The notes beneath the pieces are model-generated. The model searched no databases. It was not told the origin of the DNA and saw only the letters and a program-made list of their open reading frames with translations. A program made the translations under genes and the position numbers. Positions 1 to 4,922 of a stretch of DNA of 7,230 nucleotides are shown in pieces. How positions within the stretch are numbered: the stretch's first letter is position 1; each line of letters starts with the position of its first letter. Source of the stretch: an uncultured Neisseriaceae bacterium (lineage in GTDB: Bacteria > Pseudomonadota > Gammaproteobacteria > Burkholderiales > UBA11063). The DNA is taken from positions 1-7,230 of the forward strand of contig CALFYC010000205.1 in assembly GCA_937952895.1 (NCBI GenBank). Reading direction: 5' to 3'.

Positions 1-2
1 TC

Positions 3-317
3 TGGGCTGATCAGTCTTGGGGTCGATTCTGGGGTTGGGATCCAAAAGAAAACGGCGCTTTGCTCATCTGTTTATGGTTGATTGCATTAGTTCATGGCAA
101 AATATCAAAACAACTATCACCTATTTTATTTGCAGCTTTCGCTGCCATGACTAGTGTTACAGTTGCCTTAGCATGGTTTGGCGTTAACTTACTGAGCACA
201 GGTTTGCATTCATATGGATTTACTGAGAACATAGCTTTAAACCTTGGTATGTTTATTATTTTTGAATTATTTTTAACGACTTTATTAACCATCTTCAATA
301 AAAGAGTAGCACTATAA
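3..317 (+). CDS. ccsA: CcsA/ResC-type cytochrome c biogenesis protein, C-terminal part (5' end outside window)
   Basis: The reading frame is open from base 3 and encodes the last 104 residues of a haem-handling membrane protein. It begins with the tryptophan-rich WWD-type signature WGRFWGWDPKENGALL (about residues 6-21 of the fragment), which in CcsA/CcmC/CcmF proteins binds haem at the outer face of the membrane for attachment to apocytochrome c. A second family hallmark, FGVNLLSTGLHSYGF, lies between hydrophobic segments. At least three membrane spans are visible: after the WWD motif, around the central Ala-rich stretch, and at the C-terminus. The protein ends naturally with a basic tail (KRVAL). 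This is System II (CcsBA/ResBC) cytochrome c maturation; a CcsB/ResB partner would be expected upstream but is not in the window. GC content and codon use look bacterial. The family is secure; the symbol is by homology. Confidence 0.9.
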   Translation, partial: WADQSWGRFWGWDPKENGALLICLWLIALVHGKISKQLSPILFAAFAAMTSVTVALAWFGVNLLSTGLHSYGFTENIALNLGMFIIFELFLTTLLTIFNKRVAL

Positions 318-319
318 AT

Positions 320-589
320 ATGAATATGAAAATCAAATTATTTACCCTATTTACTACTATGGCCGTTTTATCGTTTGTTATTTACCAAGAACGTTTTACT
401 TTGCCTAGTGTTAACTCAGCGTATGCGAATGATGACACTCAGCAAGAACCTCAAGAATTAGAGCGTGGTATAACTGTGCCTGATTTTAATTTTAATGACT
501 TTAAATATTTATTAGCTAAAAGATTGAAAATTGCAGTGCTTTTATGTAATTTAAGAGTGTTTCATAAAAAAATATATATAATTGCTTAA
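320..589 (+). CDS. small membrane-anchored or exported protein, probably 3'-truncated by foreign DNA
   Basis: The ATG lies 2 bases after the ccsA-like stop, so the two genes probably form one operon with coupled translation. A second in-frame ATG, two codons on, is an equally good start. The N-terminus has a basic residue or two, a hydrophobic stretch (about residues 7-22) and then NSAYA|ND near residue 36, which could be a signal-peptidase site; otherwise the hydrophobic stretch is a single membrane anchor. The next part (about residues 37-55) is acidic and Gln/Glu-rich. I do not recognise a family. From about base 485 the GC content falls sharply, and the remaining residues (Lys-, Leu- and Ile-rich, ending HKKIYIIA) look like read-through into unrelated AT-rich sequence. 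I infer that the native 3' end was lost at the left junction of the foreign block. It could instead be an intact 89-residue protein. Confidence 0.55.
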   Translation: MNMKIKLFTLFTTMAVLSFVIYQERFTLPSVNSAYANDDTQQEPQELERGITVPDFNFNDFKYLLAKRLKIAVLLCNLRVFHKKIYIIA

Positions 590-815
590 TATTTTAATTT
601 TGTCATCTTCTTGCTTTGTATTTTAGTTTTAACCAATTTTGGAAAAGATTAGATAAAGATTATTTTGTTTTTATTTTATATAAATATCCTAAACATTAAA
701 AAGAAAAATTATTAACTACAAACATCTAAAACACATAGCGTTGCTTTAATAGTAAGGTATATTTATTAATTTGTTATTCATTGGATCTAATTTATACAAA
801 TATTTTTTATCGGAA
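590..815. other. AT-rich stretch with no recognisable gene
   Basis: I see no ORF of useful length on either strand, no tRNA-like structure and no convincing terminator. The stretch contains homopolymer runs and a few higher-GC words. It may hold the left junction of the foreign block or viral intergenic DNA. Confidence 0.5.
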
Positions 816-1049
816 ATGAAGAGAATAACTGAAAGAATTTTACGGTGTCCTTAAATCAAAAATCAAAATTTAAATGTTTCAATTCCTCAATTTCCTCATG
901 TAATTCCTCATTTAAACGGGGAATTAACTAATAATGTAGAAAAACAAAATAAAATTGATGAAAAAAATAATGTAAATTATATAAATAATATTCAAAAAAT
1001 AATAACAGGATATTTAACTCATTTCAATCCAATAATAGATATTTCAGAA
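816..1049 (+). other. coding-like upstream extension of the RapZ-C-like frame, without a usable start
   Basis: The frame of the downstream gene stays open from base 855 to its ATG at 1050, about 65 codons, with Asn/Ile-rich composition like the neighbouring proteins and the segment GYLTHFNPIIDISE just before the ATG. There is no ATG, GTG or TTG in this stretch. Further upstream, in the same frame, ATG at 816-818 opens twelve codons that end at TAA 852-854. One base change in that TAA would give a continuous ORF from 816 to 1475 (219 residues). It may therefore be a 5' gene part broken by a nonsense change, a sequence error, or a gene cut at the junction. It may also be merely non-coding AT-rich DNA. 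Confidence 0.35.
951..958 (+). promoter_or_regulatory. AAAATTGA element upstream of the RapZ-C-like gene
   Basis: An exact copy of the octamer known as the Mimivirus early-promoter element ends 92 bases before the ATG at 1050, within the range usual for that element. The same bases lie in the coding-like upstream extension. An octamer of this composition is expected about once by chance in the AT-rich block, so only its position supports the call. Confidence 0.35.
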
Positions 1050-1475
1050 ATGAAATTGTATGATGTCACAACAGATAAATTGTGGATAAAATTAATATCA
1101 AAATATAATATTAATGTTGATCGTCAATTAACAGTATATACATATGGAACTGTTTTTATAGTTAATCCATTAGATGATTTAAATATAAAAAAATGTCAAA
1201 TGTTATATGATGCAAGACAATTGCGCAGCAAAATGCATGGATCATACAAATTATTAAAAACTTTTCGTGGAACACATTTAGGATTACAAGAAGATATTAG
1301 ATCAATACCAGAATTCGAATCTTTTATTATTAATATAGTGTCTGATATAGAACAGCAAAATTTGCATACAATTGCTATATTTTGTAGAGCAGGACATCAT
1401 AGATCAGTAGCATGTGCAGAATTATTAAAAAATATATATACAAATATAAAATTAAATCATTTAACAATAAATTAA
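1050..1475 (+). CDS. stand-alone RapZ C-terminal-domain-like protein
   Basis: In bacterial RapZ this domain follows a P-loop kinase-like domain and binds small RNA/metabolite ligands in control of amino-sugar synthesis. Here only the C-terminal domain is present. Visible family features are YDARQL (residues 53-58, matching the conserved aspartate-arginine region), a G-x-x-L-x-x-D/E-I segment near residues 77-84, and the hallmark FCRAGHHRSVACAELL (residues 111-126), equivalent to the GCTGGxHRSV loop of RapZ. A short final strand, IKLNHL, lies where RapZ ends in its conserved His region, so the C-terminus looks complete. The ATG at 1050 has no Shine-Dalgarno sequence, and homologous coding may continue upstream. 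The stop overlaps the stop of the opposing gene by 4 bases. A Cys-x5-Arg phosphatase-like loop is an alternative reading, but the HRSV pattern and the upstream match favour RapZ-C. The cellular role is unknown. Confidence 0.65.
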   Translation: MKLYDVTTDKLWIKLISKYNINVDRQLTVYTYGTVFIVNPLDDLNIKKCQMLYDARQLRSKMHGSYKLLKTFRGTHLGLQEDIRSIPEFESFIINIVSDIEQQNLHTIAIFCRAGHHRSVACAELLKNIYTNIKLNHLTIN

Positions 1476-1487
1476 ATAATTTGATTT
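1454..1487. terminator. weak hairpin across the convergent gene ends
   Basis: AAATCA plus TTTAA on the left can pair with TTAAA and TGATTT on the right, around a 7-base loop with a 5-base bulge. It spans both overlapping stop codons. Mimivirus transcripts are known to end at hairpins, so the position is apt, but the stem is all but AT-only and could be chance. Confidence 0.25.
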
Positions 1488-2575
1488 GAAATATCATCAT
1501 TAGTTTGTTTTATATTTGTGTAATTAATTTGCAAAGGATTAATAACATTAAATAGATTTGATTTATTAAATTGATTTGACACATTGAATTGATTTGGTTC
1601 ATTAAATTGATTTTGATTTGACACATTAAATAGATTTGGTTCATTAAATTGATTTGGTTCATTAAATTGATTTTGATTTGACACATCAAATTGATTTGGT
1701 TCATTAGATTGATTTTGAATTGGTTTATATTTAAAATAAGTTAATGGCAACCAAATAACATACAACAAAAATATGGGAACAAATGCGAATAATAATAATA
1801 ATCCTGCAATTAATCGACCATTTGATTTAGCCAATTCAGAAAATGATTGTGGATTATCTGATCCCAAACTGAATAATTCAATCATAGCCCATGTTAAATT
1901 AGAACATACCCATAAAAATTGTGCTATATAATGAATAGTGTCAATGGTCATTTTGGGATTTTGACAACTAACAATAATGAAATGAATGCTCACAATCAAA
2001 GTAATAAAAGCTGCACCAATCCATAATAATTTATCTTGAACATTCCAACAATAATCTTTAAGTAACCAAAAAAATGTGTGAAAATGTTCATAACGACGCC
2101 ATGTGTCAATGAATTTAAATTCACATATCAAACCATTATCATTATAAAATTGTGATATTTTATGAGGAGTAAAAAATTTTTTATTTTTAAGAAAAAAAGC
2201 ATAAATAATGATAATCCAAATGCTTGACATCATAATACATGCAGCAGGAAATTTGAATATATCAGAATCATATAATAAATTACCAATCATCCAAATATAA
2301 TTGGCAAATAACCATAAAAATGTTGATCCAATGAAATATATTTCTTCATTATTTGAATGAAATATAGCATGTTTTAACAATATGCCTAACCATATTATTG
2401 CAAATAGTCCACCTGTTATACCTAACCATGGTATATTCATACACCATCCTAAATCTTTTAAAATCCAAAAATAAATATGTACATTTTCACAACCACGAAC
2501 AGTAAAAAATATAATGGGATTGAATGGTTCTGATATATTATCAATAATTTGTTTAATTTTGTTGATTAAATTCAT
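1472..2575 (-). CDS. six-span membrane protein with internal duplication and Asn-rich repeat tail
   Basis: Function is not recognised. The 367-residue protein has two matching halves. NVHIYFWILKDLGWCM (31-46) pairs with EHFHTFFWLLKDYCWNV (163-179). In each half a long hydrophobic pair follows, with FLWLFANYIWMIGNL (86-100) matching FLWVCSNLTWAMIEL (220-234). A third span closes each half (about 113-128 and 255-278). This gives a 3+3 membrane arrangement with conserved WxxKDxxW motifs at the membrane edge. Residues 287-346 are a hydrophilic tail of NQFNEP and NQFNVSNQ units encoded by a 60-bp repeat. The ATG at 2575 is preceded by A-rich sequence and no Shine-Dalgarno site; a near-match to AAAATTGA lies 61 bases upstream. 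It is convergent with the RapZ-C-like gene, sharing the TTAA at the stops. Asn bias and low GC suggest giant-virus or protist ancestry. The membrane topology is well supported; the role is open. Confidence 0.7.
   Translation of the reverse strand: MNLINKIKQIIDNISEPFNPIIFFTVRGCENVHIYFWILKDLGWCMNIPWLGITGGLFAIIWLGILLKHAIFHSNNEEIYFIGSTFLWLFANYIWMIGNLLYDSDIFKFPAACIMMSSIWIIIIYAFFLKNKKFFTPHKISQFYNDNGLICEFKFIDTWRRYEHFHTFFWLLKDYCWNVQDKLLWIGAAFITLIVSIHFIIVSCQNPKMTIDTIHYIAQFLWVCSNLTWAMIELFSLGSDNPQSFSELAKSNGRLIAGLLLLFAFVPIFLLYVIWLPLTYFKYKPIQNQSNEPNQFDVSNQNQFNEPNQFNEPNLFNVSNQNQFNEPNQFNVSNQFNKSNLFNVINPLQINYTNIKQTNDDISNQII
1541..1715 (-). repeat. 60-bp period tandem repeat within the membrane protein gene
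   Basis: Bases 1587-1626 and 1647-1686 are identical over 40 bp at exactly 60 bp spacing, and the pattern extends imperfectly on both sides. Each period is made of 18-base (NQFNEP) and 24-base (NQFNVSNQ) coding units, so copy-number changes keep the frame. The mismatches between copies are mostly single bases, which implies fairly recent expansion. Confidence 0.85.
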
Positions 2576-2712
2576 TGTTTACAATTGTTTAATTAAAAAA
2601 ATTTGACATGTTAACAATTTTAATAAATACAAATTTCAATTTATTTAACTTAATTAAATTAAATCATTTTCTCGTAATTGACTTAACTGCTTTTGATATA
2701 TGTGTTGATGTA
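2576..2712. other. short AT-rich spacer between the MBF1 and membrane protein genes
   Basis: This spacer holds the candidate promoter of the membrane protein gene. It also holds an open minus-strand continuation of the MBF1 gene in a shifted frame, ending at TAA 2654-2656, described as a finding. No RNA gene was seen. Confidence 0.5.
2636..2643 (-). promoter_or_regulatory. TAAATTGA, near-match to the viral early-promoter element
   Basis: It reads TAAATTGA on the minus strand, one mismatch from AAAATTGA, and ends 61 bases upstream of the membrane protein ATG at 2575. The distance matches that of the exact copy upstream of the MBF1 gene (57 bases). A match this loose is common in such AT-rich DNA. 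Confidence 0.3.
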
Positions 2713-3171
2713 TTAGGTTGTGTATCGATAGATTTTGAATTTTGCAAAATTTAATAACATTTGATTATCATCAACAATTGATGATTTTTTGATTTTTGGT
2801 TTTTTCAATGGAATACCTAATGCTTTACTAATGCGTTGTAATTCTTCAACAGTGACAACAACTGAACCATTTTCATAATTTTTAAGAGTTGATTCGGGTA
2901 AATTACATGCGACAGCTAATTGTTTTTGTGTTAATTTTTTTGCATTTCTTGCATTGGAAATTTGTTGTCCCAAAGTTAAACCAGAAATAGCCGGTTTTGG
3001 AATATCTTCATTATCTAAACGTTTATATTCTGAACTATCTAACATGATTGTATTAGATCCAAATTCTGATTTTTTTTCAATAGTACGATATCCTTGTTTA
3101 ATTAATTCTTTTTTAGTTTGTGATTTTGTATTTGTAAATACAATTGGTTTCCAATCTTGTGTAATATTCAT
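2713..3171 (-). CDS. MBF1-type transcription coactivator (multiprotein bridging factor 1)
   Basis: MBF1 bridges gene-specific activators and TBP in eukaryotes and archaea and also occurs in some large DNA viruses. The N-terminal MBF1 segment begins DWKPIVF (residues 6-12), followed by a basic linker and LDSSEYKRLDNEDIP (44-58). The Cro/C1-type helix-turn-helix occupies about 66-124: LGQQISNARNAKKLTQKQLA (67-86), then the recognition-helix region and YENG (99-102), then a last helix ending SKALGIPLKK (115-124). This order and the pre-HTH Leu-Asp region fit MBF1 rather than a bacterial XRE antitoxin. The ATG at 3171 has no Shine-Dalgarno site but has an exact AAAATTGA 57 bases upstream. The C-terminal end (about residues 145-152) may be out of its original frame because of a one-base loss in an A run. 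It lies between the solenoid segment and the membrane protein gene, all on the same strand. Confidence 0.8.
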   Translation of the reverse strand: MNITQDWKPIVFTNTKSQTKKELIKQGYRTIEKKSEFGSNTIMLDSSEYKRLDNEDIPKPAISGLTLGQQISNARNAKKLTQKQLAVACNLPESTLKNYENGSVVVTVEELQRISKALGIPLKKPKIKKSSIVDDNQMLLNFAKFKIYRYTT

Positions 3172-3227
3172 TATTTATATTAATTTAAATTTTATCATAA
3201 AGAAATATTAATCAAACATTTTTTCTT

Positions 3228-3235
3228 TCAATTTT
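3228..3235 (-). promoter_or_regulatory. exact AAAATTGA early-promoter-like element before the MBF1 gene
   Basis: On the minus strand the octamer AAAATTGA ends 57 bases before the MBF1 ATG, inside the 50-110 base window typical of Mimivirus early genes. It lies in a non-coding gap between two same-strand genes, where a promoter is expected. It is the best-placed of the three candidate elements in this block. Confidence 0.5.
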
Positions 3236-3297
3236 TTAAAATATATTTATTGGTTTGTTTTCGATTATTCATTTAATTTTTAAACAACATTATTAGA

Positions 3298-4920
3298 TTA
3301 TAACACATCATTAGAATTTGATAATTTAAGTTCATCAATTGTATTGTATAATATTGGCAATGTTAGTTTTAAATTGTTGTCTATTTTTATTGATAAATTG
3401 TCACATAATTCAATAATAATGTCATCTGTTATTGTATATACATTGTTTTTAAAATTATTACATATTTTATCATGTGATTTAACATTATTATTAAAAAATA
3501 TATCATTTTTTGGATTGTTATATGTAATACCATGTGATGTAGTGTCATTAAAATTATTATTTGAATTGAAAAATATGCCGTAGTAATATTTTGCACACAT
3601 ATTTTTTACAACAGAATATAAATATAGATCATCATGTTGTGTTTCAATTAATATGCCCATACATAATGCTGATTTTTCATAATTTGAAATGGCAGCAATT
3701 GCCAAATATTTAAATATTTTAAACATAATTAATTCTATCTCTTTATTTAATGATATTATTTTATCAGTTTCTTGATTGATTTCTTGATTAATTTCTTGAT
3801 TAATTTCTTGATTAATTTCTTGATTAATTTCTTGATTAATTTGAATTATAGAATTTAATTCAAATTTTTTTAATTTGAAATGTTTGAACAATGTTATTGC
3901 AATTATATAAGCAGAAAAAACATTGTTTTGATTTGCAGCTAAATATAACAAAATATTAAAATTTTTGTTATATTTAGGAATATGTAAACACATGTCAATT
4001 AATAACATTGTAGATGATACATATCCTAAATTTGAACTTATGCTTAATAAGTTATATGCTTTGTCTAATTGTTCTTCTAATTCTATTGAAATATCAATTA
4101 ATGGTTCAACATGTTGTTTTTTAATCATATTTATTGAATTTTTTAATAATTCATAATTGTTAAGATAAAATAGTCCGATATTATGATTGATGAATTGTTT
4201 AACACCCAATGGTGATTCATCATTTAATTGTTTTTCTAAAGTGCTATTTGAGCTTTGCCTCATTAATTTTTTTATACTGATGGCTGCTGCGCTTGGCTTG
4301 CTGGCAATTTTCTCAGCTACCGCTTGTACTTCCTGCATAAAAGTTTCTTTAGGAAAAACTTTATTAACTAATCCAAGCTCCAAAGCATCTTTAGCAAAAA
4401 ACGGTTCAGCAAATAATATTAACTCTGCTGCTTTTTTCTGACCAGTGACTCGTGGTAAAAAATAAGTCAAACCACCATCTGGTGATAAACCTAAATTAAG
4501 ATAAGCAGTATTAAATTTTGTGCCATCTGCAACATAAGCTAAATCTGCGCTCAACATAAGACTGATACCTGCACCCGCACAAGCACCGTTGACAGCTGCA
4601 ATAACTATTTTATCCATAGTCTGTAGAGATGTGATCGATTCATGCAGACTTGCTATGGCTGCAGCAGTATGTTCTTTATTTTCGGTGATAGCATTTTTTA
4701 GCAAATCAATGTCACCGCCCGCCATAAAAACACTGCCTTCTCCTGATAGGACAACGACTTTAATAGTTTTATCTTCAGCTAAAGACTCAACGCAATCAGG
4801 CAATTCTTGACTCATTTCAAAATTGTAAGTATTCATGTGCATTGGGCGATTAAAAGATAAATAAGCAATATTATTTACAATAGTAACTTTTAATGTTTTT
4901 AAGTTTGCATATCGTGACAT
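3298..4920 (-). CDS. chimeric protein: crotonase-fold enoyl-CoA hydratase/isomerase fused in frame to a Sel1/TPR-like solenoid
   Basis: Residues 1-235 are a crotonase-family enzyme, which hydrates or isomerises enoyl-CoA in fatty-acid or aromatic-acid breakdown. The first oxyanion-hole segment is VFMAGGDIDLL (65-75); the second is NGACAGAGISLMLSADLAYV (111-130). LGLSPDGG (143-150), with its Asp and the following LPRVTG, resembles PaaG-type isomerases. The family normally ends about 30 residues later with a DFxEGxxAFxxKRxPxF tail. That tail is missing: after QLNDE (231-235) the protein becomes Asn/Ile-rich with degenerate solenoid repeats, such as FNILLYLAANQNNVFSAYII and IFKYLAIAAISNYEKSALCM. 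Six INQE units (about 361-384) interrupt it. The ATG at 4920 has a strong GAGGAGT site and lies 2 bases after the Aas-like stop, so it is co-transcribed. The C-terminal half resembles Mimivirus Sel1-like repeat proteins, with moderate certainty. Loss of the C-terminal helix would probably impair crotonase folding or oligomerisation. Confidence 0.8.
   Translation of the reverse strand: MSRYANLKTLKVTIVNNIAYLSFNRPMHMNTYNFEMSQELPDCVESLAEDKTIKVVVLSGEGSVFMAGGDIDLLKNAITENKEHTAAAIASLHESITSLQTMDKIVIAAVNGACAGAGISLMLSADLAYVADGTKFNTAYLNLGLSPDGGLTYFLPRVTGQKKAAELILFAEPFFAKDALELGLVNKVFPKETFMQEVQAVAEKIASKPSAAAISIKKLMRQSSNSTLEKQLNDESPLGVKQFINHNIGLFYLNNYELLKNSINMIKKQHVEPLIDISIELEEQLDKAYNLLSISSNLGYVSSTMLLIDMCLHIPKYNKNFNILLYLAANQNNVFSAYIIAITLFKHFKLKKFELNSIIQINQEINQEINQEINQEINQEINQETDKIISLNKEIELIMFKIFKYLAIAAISNYEKSALCMGILIETQHDDLYLYSVVKNMCAKYYYGIFFNSNNNFNDTTSHGITYNNPKNDIFFNNNVKSHDKICNNFKNNVYTITDDIIIELCDNLSIKIDNNLKLTLPILYNTIDELKLSNSNDVL
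3772..3843 (-). repeat. 12-bp tandem repeat, six units
   Basis: Six consecutive 12-base units (plus-strand TTGATTAATTTC) run without interruption. Four units are identical; the first has one change (TTGATTGATTTC) and the last one change at its final base. They encode INQE repeats in the solenoid part of the chimera. Unit length is a multiple of three, so slippage keeps the frame. Confidence 0.95.
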
Positions 4921-4922
4921 AT

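Larger units (their letters stand above)
490..4218. other. putative foreign block of giant-virus (Mimivirus-like) character
   Basis: Boundaries are approximate. The left edge is placed where GC drops (27/60 at 421-480, 12/60 at 481-540). The right edge is where the crotonase homology stops (near its residue 235). Inside, GC is mostly about 12-28% by hand counts, proteins are rich in Asn and Ile, and low-complexity repeats occur in two genes. Translation starts lack Shine-Dalgarno sites, convergent genes overlap by 4 bases, and AAAATTGA-type elements precede genes. Gene content (MBF1, Sel1/TPR-like solenoid, RapZ-C-like protein, duplicated membrane protein) fits a large DNA virus of amoebae or a eukaryote better than a bacterium. 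No integrase, transposase, terminal inverted repeat or target-site duplication was seen. An assembly chimera is possible. Confidence 0.6.

Noticed and set aside
92..298. Minus-strand open frame opposite the CcsA-like gene
   Set aside because: It is a shadow of a clear membrane protein frame, with no start signal and no recognisable protein character.
1510..1704. Minus-strand frame with NQINLM-type repeats
   Set aside because: It is the 60-bp repeat read in a second frame; the repeat length leaves several frames open. The membrane protein frame explains the DNA.
1541..1715. Possible CRISPR array because of regularly spaced repeats
   Set aside because: The spacers are themselves repeats of the same coding units, not unique sequence, and the whole tract is an in-frame protein tail.
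2713..3171. XRE-type antitoxin or phage repressor
   Set aside because: The helix-turn-helix alone would allow this, but the N-terminal DWKPIVF start and the LD-rich segment before the domain match MBF1, and no toxin gene is adjacent.
3344..3583. Plus-strand frame opposite the chimera's C-terminal end
   Set aside because: It is hydrophobic shadow coding produced by AT-rich antisense sequence, with no supporting start signal or family resemblance.
490..4218. Dictyostelium-like amoebal nuclear DNA as source
   Set aside because: The low GC and Asn repeats would fit, but intronless, tightly packed genes with overlapping stops and AAAATTGA placement fit a virus better. It is kept as an alternative, not excluded.
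490..4218. Insertion sequence or integrative element with terminal repeats
   Set aside because: No transposase, integrase, inverted terminal repeats or duplicated target site could be found at either approximate edge.
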